64,000 nt of DNA. Origin: Peltaster fructicola (taxonomy: Eukaryota; Ascomycota; Dothideomycetes). Positions within the stretch are counted from its first letter, which is position 1. Every line of letters starts with the position of its first letter. Under the pieces are notes generated by a model that worked only from the letters and a program-made list of their open reading frames with translations, searched no databases and was not told the DNA's origin. Of the stretch, positions 44,329 to 54,600 are shown in pieces. Location: the NCBI GenBank assembly GCA_001592805.2, contig CP051139.1:1922001-1986000 (forward strand). Reading direction: 5' to 3'. Position numbers and translations under genes: made by a program.

Positions 44329-44995
44329 GTAGTAGACATAGGAGACATAATGAAACCACAAACATAAGTTGAACTAATTCTCGTTTACGCCGTCTGTCCA
44401 TACACTACAACGATACAGAACTCCCGGAAAGATGCTCTTCTTGAAATATAGCTACATATCTGCGCGAGCAGAACATGGTCCTTGTGGTGGTTTTTCTATG
44501 CGAGCGATTGCATACCGCAGTCGTCAATGTACAAAGGGTAGAAGGTGCTTGATGTCGTCTAGCTTTTGCTGCAATGCTTAATTAGAGAGTGACGAGTTGA
44601 ATGTCGTTGCATCGGGTGTGAGAGAAGGAAAATGCTTGTGACTGCAGTCACAGATTCCAATGATATCCTGCGACGACTGATTCTTGGTAAGATGAGCTGC
44701 GCGCCAGTGCTTGTCGAGAGCAGTCCACGAAATGCGTGAAGAGGAGCACTCATTAGCAGAAAGACCTTCGAGAGGTTGTTCTTCACTTTGCTTGTTCTCT
44801 GGCTTGTTGCATTCTTTCGCTCGCAACGATTCGCGTGAGCTGGTTCGATATCAAAGGCGAGATAGTCGTAGGATTCGGCTCCAGCTTAATAAGAGGTCTC
44901 GACCAGCTTGACGCTTTCTGCTTAGCTCTGCCCTGCGAAACCTAGTCCTCTATACTTTTAGCAATATAGGGAGGGCCTAGAGGCTGCCGCGAACG
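44329..44995. other. Convergent intergenic region SNX4 / HAP3
   Basis: About 670 bp between two converging genes; terminator regions expected. No gene, repeat or hairpin of note. Confidence 0.4.
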
Positions 44996-46136
44996 CTAGT
45001 AGTCGGTGGCTCCAGAGTGTGAGACATCATAGCCAAAGCCCGCTCCGGCTTCAGCATTTGGATCGAGCTGGGTGCCTAGGACGTTGTGGTTGGCTGCATC
45101 GTAAGGTGCTGTGGTTGTGTTTGCTGTAGCACCAGCTCCGCCTGTGGCAGGCCGCTGATGTTCACCACGTGCTACCATATTCTACATGGCGTTAGTCTTC
45201 CTACATATTGTGTGACGCAGGACGACAAGCATACCTCTCTGTACCGAGCCAGATAGATCTTCAAAGCTTCTCCGTAGTTCTCGAAGCCAAGAGATGTCAT
45301 GGCAAATAGGATGTCTTCTCCGTTGACAGTCTTGCGCTTCTCCTGGTGACATTTCTCGGATGCTGCATGGTTCGTAAGCAGATGTCACTGTGAGAACAGC
45401 AAACAGCTTACCTTCGCTGGTGATGAATGAGATGAACTCCGAGACACATTCTTGCATGCACTCTTTGGCTTCTTTGGCAATCTTGGCATTCTCAGGCAGT
45501 GCAGTCTTCATGATTCTGGCGACTGGAGCAAAATTATGTATGTTAGCATCTGAGTCTAGGCGTGCTTTCGCAGAGCGTTGTTGTTGTGGAGATGCAGATA
45601 GTGATTGTGTGGGGGAGGATGAAGAAGAGGGCATAGTGATTCGCTGGAGGCGTGCAGGACGATCGTTGCTTTGATTCGACAGCACGACCACAGGATTTTA
45701 TGATCGTGGTGACAGCTGTCAAAGGGAGATTGTGAAAGGAGGTACAAGAGATGTCCAGTGGTTTTTGCCGCGCAGTCGTGCTACAATGATGAACCCAGCA
45801 ATTGCAGGCCAGGCTCATGCAAGGCATGCATCGTCTGGAGTCTTGATGGGAAAAGAGCCTCTAGCATGGAGAGCAAAGAAGTGCAAAGAGTGGTTTGAGG
45901 GACGACTCACCATTCGCTATTGGCAACCAACGATCTTGCTCCTTGACTTCAAAGTCGTATACCTCGTCTGGTCGATTCATCATGCTTCCGTCGTCCTGCT
46001 GTTGATTGCCAGAGGTGTTGTTGTTGGTGGTATTGTTCTGATCAGATTCCTGCTGGTCGTGATCCTGCTGCTCATTTTCGTCGAGCGACTGGGGTGCCGG
46101 TTCCACATCCTCACTTTCTCGAGGACTCTGTGACAT
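44996..46136 (-). CDS. HAP3: CCAAT-binding factor subunit HAP3 (NF-YB)
   Basis: Four exons, 46136-45911, 45522-45412, 45362-45235 and 45181-44996, 216 residues. The acidic, Asn/Gln-rich N-terminus (about 65 residues) leads to '[20 protein letters not shown]' and the histone-fold core '[20 protein letters not shown]', '[20 protein letters not shown]' and '[20 protein letters not shown]', the invariant NF-YB signature. HAP3 pairs with HAP5 and HAP2 to bind CCAAT boxes and, with HapX, iron- and redox-regulated promoters. Intron 1 is 388 nt, far longer than others here, and contains an in-frame ATG upstream of exon 2. Flanked 5' by about 2.2 kb without genes. Confidence 0.95.
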
Positions 46137-48320
46137 ATTGTACTCCACGGACAGCTGCAGGGCTGTGTTGGGGTCTCGGCAAAGCAGGTGGCGCTATGGG
46201 CGCTTGGTAATAGGATCTAGCAAGTAGTAGGGTGATGTGGATAGGGTATCGGCGGCGGGACCTGGGTGATCTGCTTTGCTGTTGCGCTGTCAAACAGCTA
46301 GTCGAAAAGGTAGCTGAGCGTTATATTTTGGGGTGGCTTGGACACGTCAGTGGCCGGCCACTGTCTTGACGTCGTGATTGTACAGTTACGGGATGTAGCT
46401 CTCTTTGCTCGATGCAGGTTCCCTGTTGGCTGGAAGCAATACAAGGAGCAGGTACAGCTGGTGCGACAAGCGTGCAGACAAGGTCCTCTCTTTTCCTCTA
46501 CGCAAAGAGGTGAGGCCAACAGATGCCGATGCCGGGAAAGCTTCGATCTGCAGCAGCGGTGCAGCAGTGGGCGTTTAGGCGGTGTAACGCGTCAAAGGAT
46601 AAAAACGTGCGTAGGCTTTTTTATTTTTCCTGCTTGCTCGTTGATCCTGGGAGTGTGTAGGGTGGTCTCTATACAGCGGTGTGCGCGGGTGAGCCGTGAC
46701 GCGCGAAAGTCTATTGCGAGATTTCGAAGCGTACGCGACTATAGACAAGTAGCTAACGACGAGCCAGAGAGGAGAAGCGTGGTCGTCGAGGGCAGTGATG
46801 ATGGCGATGCTCACGTTATTCGCGCCACTCTGCTCAGAAGTACACAGTGGTAGTGGGCAGAAGGCGCCACTTGCAAAGTCGTGTATGCGTCTTTCGCGTG
46901 TGGGGTGTTGTTCTGCTTCGGTGCCCTTTTTCCTGCAAGGTCGTGAGCTGGACGTGCGCACACGCGACGTCAGTCTGCGCCGGTAGAGTACGGACAGTCG
47001 TCGATGGTGTTGATGGCGAAAGGATTCTGGTCTCGATGTACGACAGCAGTTCAGGCTCTAGCTGCGCATTGCTGCCCAATGATATACTGCGAGTCGACAG
47101 AGTGCGGCTGAGATGCGATTTGGGAGCGCGAAGAGAGGCGCGGCGAGTTCTGGTGATGCGATGGCTCGCTGTCGTGTTCGAGATGGTCAAATGCGATCAG
47201 CGCAAGGTTGATCTGATCGTTTGCGAAGGCAGAAGAGTAGTCTTGAGGGTATTGGAAGTCAAGATGGACACTTTCGTGATAGGTTGAATAAATGATGCTC
47301 TTGCGCGAACCACATTGCTTCCTGATCTCCCCTCCCGCAGCCTGAGCACGGACCAGCACATGCTCATTTTACGCCTTCGACCACTGATAGTCACTTTCTA
47401 CACATTTGCATGCATCTCAACTCCAAAGAGGAGTCATGCCTTCTGCTGATCATACTCATCATCGACATCTACAAGTTCTGCAGTGGGTATCACTGATCCC
47501 GGGAGCACAAGACCGAGAAGCGCCATACAGATCATGCGCAGCAACGCCATAGGTATACATGTATACAAAGGCAGTTCAAGGTCATCCCATGTAGAGCATT
47601 CGTGCCCGAGAGTGGACAGCTCTGAACAGGCATACTCGCCCAGCATCTAATTTCCTCAACAGGCGATGACCCAGCTCGCCATTCTAGCGTGGTATTCATG
47701 CGTTGGCAAATGCACTCATGACCATCCCACGACTGTGCCCTCGACTCAACGCTTGCAGCCGAGCTCGATCGCCCAGCTCGACATCCTTGTCTGATCTCCC
47801 ACGAAGAATGACCATGGTCTCTCTGGTGTTGTCAATGGGCTGACGTCGACTGCGACCACTGACACGTTGCATGGACCTGAGCTAGTCTTACACGCTTTGG
47901 AACCCAATCAGATCTTTGGGCAGCAGACATTGGGCAGAAAGAGCTCTCGCTACTGCAGTGAGCCAGCACATGCTTGCATGATTTGTTGTATGAGCTACCT
48001 ATGACGAGCTCTGCCGATCCACTGGTTCCTCCGAATGCAAAACATCTGTACTTTCACCCGCCTTCGCTTCGCTGGATCGCATCGTTATCTTATCACGTGG
48101 CAGACCTATGTCGTGCCACTGACTGTTCATGGTGGTGCTGATGTTGCGAATACAGCTGCTGCTGCTTCTCTCTCAACAGTCTGGCAGCAGCTGATAGTGT
48201 CAGATTTGAGTATCAGCTGTGTGACGAGACTGGACAGCGTGAGAGTACAGACGAATCCGCGGGCCTTTGTGGTGCTGTTCATGTGTGTGGTGCACTGCTA
48301 ACCAGCGTCTGCTGTCGGCC
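46137..48320. other. Long gene-free region 5' of HAP3
   Basis: About 2.2 kb, the longest clearly gene-free stretch apart from the left edge. Short frames occur in all phases but none resembles a protein family. A CCAAT box is present near 47075 (CCCAATGATA). A CACGTGGC element lies near 48097-48104. Probably an extended regulatory region of HAP3, with long leader. Confidence 0.4.
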
Positions 48321-48916
48321 TTATTGCTGAACAACCTGCACCTTGTTCTTCTTCTGTACGAGCATTAGCACGGTACATGATGCATGGTCTCGGCAGTCTT
48401 CACCTTCCAACTATCCATCTCATCCTGCTTAGTTCTGTATTGCTTGACTAGATCTTCGAGGATCTTCTTCAGACCGTCGGCATTCGTCTGCAATTGTGGC
48501 AACACTTCACCGACAGTCCGCTCGACTAGCACGCCGTTGATCATCCTGAAGCATTTCCGCTCGCTCGACAACGGCGTGAGTGTCTCTAGGACTAGTCTGT
48601 GCAGGATGTGTGGTCAGCTTGGTGCCAAGACGAACGGTGTGTTACAGCGGTGAGTGACCGCCATTTCGTGCTCTTGCTTGGTGAAATAGACAATCTTCGG
48701 AGAGCATGGCACGTCATGCTTGCGGCGATGTGACATACTTGTGTTCCTCGGTCTCTTGCTCGACATCACCAATCTTCGATGCGATGGCTTGTAGAGTGTC
48801 CTTGTAGTTCGAGTATTGCACTTGGAGATCTGACGGCGTTCATCAGTACATGCATCTACTTGCACTAGCGCATACTCACCCTGCTGTCGCTTCGCAGATA
48901 CTGCAGAGGACGACAT
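48321..48916 (-). CDS. GIM4: Prefoldin subunit 2 (GIM4)
   Basis: Four exons, 48916-48880, 48829-48739, 48596-48404 and 48353-48321, encode 117 residues. The product shows the beta-type prefoldin layout: N-terminal coil 'VQYSNYKDTLQAIASKIGDV', hairpin region 'KCFRMINGVLVERTVGEVLP', and C-terminal coil 'ADGLKKILEDLVKQYRTKQD', ending 'KKKNKVQVVQQ'. The FRMINGVLVERT stretch is diagnostic of PFD2/Gim4. Prefoldin passes nascent actin and tubulin to the CCT chaperonin. The intron between exons 2 and 3 (142 nt) is somewhat long for this window. Confidence 0.95.
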
Positions 48917-49163
48917 GTGGGCAGTCTGTTCGATGGAGGAAGACAGTGGGAGATTATGTATGATATATCTCGAGAGTCGCCCCACAATTTTAAGATGCGG
49001 CTCCAGTGAGGATCAACGACAGCAAAAATATAGTATCAGAAGCATTGAATCACGGTGAAATACATCAAATGATCACTGTTGTACATATCTCTTTCGATGT
49101 TCTCTTTCCATCGTCGCTCGTACGGCCCTGTCTCTCCTGCTATTGACCAGGTCCACCTCCTTC

Positions 49164-50575
49164 CTATGCAGTGATTGGGGCACTAGAACAAGTCAGCATG
49201 CATCATACGATCCGAAGTGGACAACAGCGTACCGCAAGAAGGACGTAGTTGAGTTAAGGACACATTTCAGGTTGTCCTGTCCGAGAAGCACAAAGCGAGA
49301 GTTGTAGGTCTGGAGCAATGCATTGAAGTCCTGTACGTTGACCGAGAACATTTGACCTGATTGTCCAGCTGTGATACTGGTGATATTGAGATAACCCTTG
49401 TATGGCAACGAGACTATGAGAGGGTCGCTGCTCACTCCATTGACCTCGCCGCCAGAGTCCAGCGGCCTTGAAGTGCTGGAGTCAGATGGGACGAACTGTC
49501 GTGCAAGGTCAATGCTGGCCGGTGAGGCGTTATCAAGGGCTATGCCGATGTTGGGGTTGCCATCTGTGTTCAAAGTGTTGACGAAGATGGTACGGTCCAA
49601 GTCGGCGGCACCGCCATCACCAGGGAAGGTCGTGAAAGTATTCACTCGATCGCCAGGGATGGTCAGATAGCTGTTGATGCGACTGAGTTTGAAGCTCTGG
49701 CCGGATGTAAGAGCGACAGGACTGGTGGCTCCAATCGTAAACCGATACTTCGTATTCGGGTTGTCCTATTATGATTGTCTCAGCATTGCGTGAGCACAGC
49801 AGAAATAGACCGACCGTGAAGATGTCCTCGGTGCACGACAGCGGCACATTGGCAACAACGGACTTGCTTCCGAGCGGTGTAGCAGGAAAGGTACCTGGTA
49901 CACCGTTGGCCGGAGCAATTGGATCGCCCTCAGAGTTGTTGATGTCCACCGAAGCCAAGATGTATTCGACGTTTTGTGTGGCCGCAGACTGCGCACGTTA
50001 GCATACATGTCGCACATACTCGCCGCTCGACCCTACCCACCCGGATGGAGTCCGACGCAGGCTGGAGACCCATCAGACTTCAGATACAGCACAGAGGCTG
50101 TAACAGAGGTGATACGGAAATCAGCTACCTGTCCTGCATCGCCCAACCGGACAGGACCGATGGGAGCCAGCACAGAACCATCGGCTTGGAACTTGATCAG
50201 ATCATTGGGCCACTTCTGCTGTACGGACGTGCTGATCGAGAAGCTTGATGGTAAAGCATTAGTAATGTCGCAGTTAATCGTGGCGTTGGCTTCGAACTGT
50301 GTAGAGCCGAAGACCTGATCTGCTTGAGCCGCGAAGAATGCTGGCAGTTCGAATTGGCCGGTGAGGTCAGTGAAAGAGACTTGCTGTGCTGAACCTCCAC
50401 TGATAGGAGCTGTTAAGGTCACGTAAGTGTTGCAAGATTGAGGGCCATTGAAGACCTGACATTGCACCTAGTGAAGCTGAGTGAGCCTACCCTCGACGTC
50501 GACAAGACGACTTACTGCCGCATTGATAGCATTGATCTGCGCGCCATATGGCACCGAGGACTGTACGTTACCCAT
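49164..50575 (-). CDS. Orphan protein, beta-rich, 398 aa
   Basis: Five exons, 50575-50516, 50467-50057, 49988-49815, 49765-49233 and 49182-49164, join in frame to 398 residues. No family recognised. The protein is rich in Thr, Ser, Asn, Val and Gly with alternating hydrophobic residues ('VQCQVFNGPQSCNTYVTLTA', 'YRFTIGATSPVALTSGQSF'), suggesting beta-sandwich modules, perhaps two. No signal peptide is visible from the ATG used ('MGNVQSSVPYGAQINAINAA'). Two introns use GTCGG donors (GTCGGA at 50056, GTCGGT at 49814), unusual here; the stronger-looking GTGGGT site at 50040 would break the frame. The exon 2-3 junction is therefore the least certain. Confidence 0.68.
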
Positions 50576-51034
50576 GGAGACTGAGTAGTTTATGCTTAGA
50601 CTTGGAGGACGTTGAGGATGCGGTCCAAGCCATACTTATACACAGCCATGTGCAGACTCGGAACGTCAGGTTGAATCGGAATTGCTACACTCGCCTGTGA
50701 GGGGCTTCTTGGGTGGTGCCTTGAATCGCCATGGCGATGAGTAGTAATCGCAACTTGATTCAGATGGACGCCTCAGAGGCATCAATACGATCCTGCATCA
50801 GTACACCTATGGTGAGCAGCGCTAGGCGAGCGCTTCTCTTGGCAGAACTCTGCTCGGCCGCATGGGCTTGCATCTAGAGTCAAGCAAGTGTGTAATGTGC
50901 TATGCTCATGGAAGTGGAGTGTCAGCGTGGCGTCCAGGAAGCTCAAAGCTTGATGACGATCCCGCAACCAGCCCTAACACGTCGTAAACGTCGTGCCATA
51001 TATGCTCGATGTTTCATGCCAGAACATCATCAAG
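50576..51034. promoter_or_regulatory. Divergent spacer orphan gene / CMC2
   Basis: About 460 bp between divergent start codons with no supported gene or repeat. Confidence 0.35.
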
Positions 51035-51333
51035 ATGCATCCGCATCTCCACACGAAGGATAACACAGGTATGTGCCGACCGAAGCCATCAAAGTTGTGG
51101 CTGGCAGCTAAATGGTGTGCCCAGGCTGTGAGGAGATCATGACGGCACTGGACGAATGCCACGCCCGAGGATTTCTCTGGAAGGCCGTTGGTGGGTGCTC
51201 GAGCATCAAGAACCAAGTCAACAAGTGCCTGCGCGCCGAGCGACTCGAGCGAACACGCACGAATCGAGAAGATGCGAAGGTGAAGAGGGAGAAGATCAAG
51301 TCATTGTGGGCTGAGATTGATGCGAACTCATGA
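51035..51333 (+). CDS. CMC2: Cytochrome c oxidase assembly protein CMC2
   Basis: Two exons, 51035-51068 and 51125-51333, 80 residues, beginning 'MHPHLHTKDNTGCEEIMTAL', the CMC2 N-terminus. The twin CX9C motifs are complete: 'CEEIMTALDEC' and 'CSSIKNQVNKC', which form the disulfide-bonded helix-turn-helix imported by MIA40 into the mitochondrial intermembrane space. The tail 'RTNREDAKVKREKIKSLWAE' is basic and helical, as in the family. CMC2 acts in biogenesis of complex IV with CMC1. The short first exon is joined by a 56-nt intron. Confidence 0.94.
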
Positions 51334-51646
51334 AGAATCTGGGATATCAAGGAATAACCACTGAGGAACCTGACACGGCGCACTACTACAAGTCTGCGCA
51401 GCTCGAGTCGACAGCACATATGCTATGAGCAGTAACAAGAGTCATGCTCGAACGCAAACGAGTTTGAAGGGCTCCCGCACTGGCAATCGTCGGCAGCATC
51501 ACGATACAGTGGCTGCGCAGCTACTGCAATGCAGTTACATCTAGCACCAACTCATTCCTGCCGACATCGTGTACCGTGGCAGACCATGCGGCTCGAATCG
51601 TGTACATTATGGTATATTATCTATACACTCCACTATTATTGTATGC
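51334..51646. other. Convergent spacer CMC2 / SCM3
   Basis: About 310 bp. AT-rich sequence near 51605-51650 (TATGGTATATTATCTATACAC) probably marks the transcript end of one or both genes. Confidence 0.35.
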
Positions 51647-54600
51647 TTATGCTAGTTCATCATCAGACAGATCGTGTGCTGTACGATGGACCTCATTCAG
51701 TCGTGACGGCGCTGATTGCCGCTTCTTGGCTTTCGTGATATGATTTTGACGATCAGCAACTGGGTCACGCTGTACCAAGGAGGCTCTACGGCCGTCAATA
51801 CGAGCCTTGGTCATCGTAAGTTTGATCTTAGGAGTTGCACGGCTTGAGGAGGGCACAGATGCTTTCTGCTGTATCGTTGGCTGCACAGCTGGACTCGCTG
51901 TCTTAGCTATCGTCGATACGTCCGGCTCTTGTGCAAGCATGTCGACCTGCTTTTGCTGTGCTACAGCGAGAGATGTTGTTGAGTTTGACGGTCGTTTCTG
52001 TTTGTTGGCCAACCTGGTTGTCGTTGACAGAGTTGGCTCCTGCGCAAGCTCGTCGTCGTCATCATCATGCTGAGCCAGGTCAACAGACATAGCCACGCCT
52101 GATGGTCGTTGCTTGTCGTTGGCTGGCGTAGCCATAGAAGGCAGATCTGACTCCTGTGCAAGCTCATCGACTTCATCCCCTGGTCTCAGCTCGACAGACA
52201 TTACAGAGCTCGGCAGTGGTTCTTGATCATTCACCTTAGCCTTTGGTACAGACGCAGCAGGCTGCGACGTGGGCTCGACCTCCACTTCTTGGCGAGGTTG
52301 ACAAATCTGAGTCTTTGGCGCGCTGGATGGCTCTGGGAGTTGCATCGAAACGTACTTGTCAGACGCCGGCGATGGCTCCCTTCGTAGGTCGACGACCGTC
52401 GTTGATGCTTTGTTGTCATCGCTCGGAGGGGATTGCTCGATAACTATCGTTGATGCTCTGTTATTGTCGTCGCCTCGTGAGGACGAGTCACCACGTGCTG
52501 ATGCTGTTTGATCATCGTCTCGCAAGGACGGGTCCACACTTGTCGATTCTCTGGCACCGTTGTTTTGGTGCGTGCTTTCACCCGCCTGTAGGGGAACCAG
52601 CTCGCCAGAAGAGACTACCGTCGCCGGTACGCTCGGACGAGCTCTGGCAAGGGCTTTCAATTCTCCTCCAGCTTGCCGTACCATTTTCCGCTCAGCGACT
52701 GCTGGACGGCAACCTGACTTGAGCAGAAGATCTGCCTCGATCTCATCTGCGCTCTCCTCCTCCACTTCTGCCTCCTTCTCCCAGTCTGAGTAGTCGTCAT
52801 CATCGCTACGATAGCAGATCAGAGACTTTCGTGATTGCAGTGCACGATCAGGCCGGGGCGCAACCATCTGCCTAGCCATCTCGAGAAATCGGTCTCGTGC
52901 TGCTGGTTCGACATCTACCTTGTAGTTTGTCGTTGCTGGCTCATCTGCTAACTTGCTGCTGCCATCGTCATCGTCACCTTCGTGCCTGAAAGGCGAAAGA
53001 CTGCCTTGCGAATCGGTCTCTTGTTCATCGTCACTTGAGTCCGGGTCAAACTCCGAGCCACTGTCGTCTTCACTGGCGCTGTGTATGACACTCTTGCGCT
53101 TGCGTCCAGGCTTTGAAGAATCTCGGTGCTTAGCAGAAGCGTTCTTGGAGTGAGCACGTAGAGGATCCGATTGCTTTTGTGTCTTTTTGCGTGGCTGAGA
53201 GTGCAGATGCCGTGGTACAGCCTTGTCTTTAGTCTGTAAGACCGTGTTAACAAACTGCCGGACAGCCGGTGGCTGTTGCTGTAGCACTCCTCCCCAGGTA
53301 GGTCTTGGAAAGATCGCTTGGTTGAGAGGACGACTGTGTAGACCAGCTTGCGGTTGCAGAGTAGGACGTACCCTTTGTCCATTATGTGCAGACTGTGGTA
53401 CCTCATTTCGCCCGTTCGGTGGCTGCGCAGGACGTATGAAGTTTTGTCCATTATGTGCTGACCATGGTATCTCATTTCGCCCTTTTGGTGGCTGCGTAGG
53501 ACGTATGAAGTTTTGTCCATTGTGTGCAGACCATGGTATCCCATTTCGCCTATCGGGTGGCTGCGCAGGAGGAAGCGTAAGGTATATAGGTGGCTGTCCA
53601 GAAGGTGCCGGCCATGGTATACTACTGTGGCTATACTGCGGCTGCGTAGGAGTGAGTGCAGCTTGTGGGTACCATGACATACTACCTTGCCCGGGAGGAA
53701 ATTGTTGCGGGTTGGGAATAGGAAATGGCGGAGGTGCGAGATTGCGCTCTACAGGCTGTGGTCCACCGAACATGCTTCCTTGTCCCATGTGAGGAGCCTG
53801 TCTCGCGTTCTGCATATTCGATGCCGGCTGAATAGCACGCACAGACTGTACGTTATGAATCGTGCTTCTTGCTTGAATTGGTTGCGCCCACTGAGCCAGA
53901 CGAGGGTCTAGTGCAGAATTGACAGCACTCGTTGTCCTTCCAGTGATGTTGTAACCGCCTGTATACGCTTCACTGCTTGCTTGCATGTGCTGTTGGTTCT
54001 TTGAGTCAGTGGCTCCAGGATATGTCGTTAATAATGGTGGTGATGACGGCGGTGTTGATGTGCGCTGAGGTAGAGCTGCCGGTGAATCAGTATGTTGCTG
54101 ATCGAAGATAGTAAGTCCAGAGTCATCAATATTCTCAGTCTGGCCATCTTCCAGTACGGAGTCATGCTTGCTCGATGATCCGCCTTCGGACAATCGCCCA
54201 GGCAGCCAAACGTTCGGCCCATGCACTCTATCCTGTGAGCCTGACCATTCGTGTTGAGAAGCAGTCGAATTGGGTACCTCAGTACGGCTATGGGACTCTT
54301 CCACTGGCGGCCTGCGCCCAGTATCGTCGGCAGTGACCTCGGCTCTTTTCTTAGAGTTCTGCGGTAGGAGATGAGCATAGACACGCCTGAAAGCTTTCTT
54401 CCGTGGCTTAGGTGGTTGGGCGTATCTGATAATCGACGCCCGCGCTGCGATCTTCTCGACAGCAAGCTTCATTTCGTCCGACGGAGCGGGAAACTTGCGG
54501 CCATACACGTGTGTGTAGTATCTGTTGCCAACGATCTCCTCCGTGGCGCCTGAAAAGTGCTGAGCGATGTCATCAAACATCATTTTGCGACTCTCACGCA

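Noticed and set aside
46338-46853. 171-aa frame upstream of HAP3
   Set aside because: Cys/Arg-rich random composition, no motif; more likely HAP3 promoter sequence.
53376-53582. Regularly spaced repeat considered as CRISPR-like
   Set aside because: Contiguous 69-bp units without spacers, in frame inside a coding sequence of a eukaryote.
53223-53792. 189-aa Cys/Gly-rich frame opposite the SCM3 repeats, with repeated CPLCADHG
   Set aside because: The apparent cysteine repeats are the complement of the 69-bp SCM3 tandem repeat; the SCM3 frame is the supported one.
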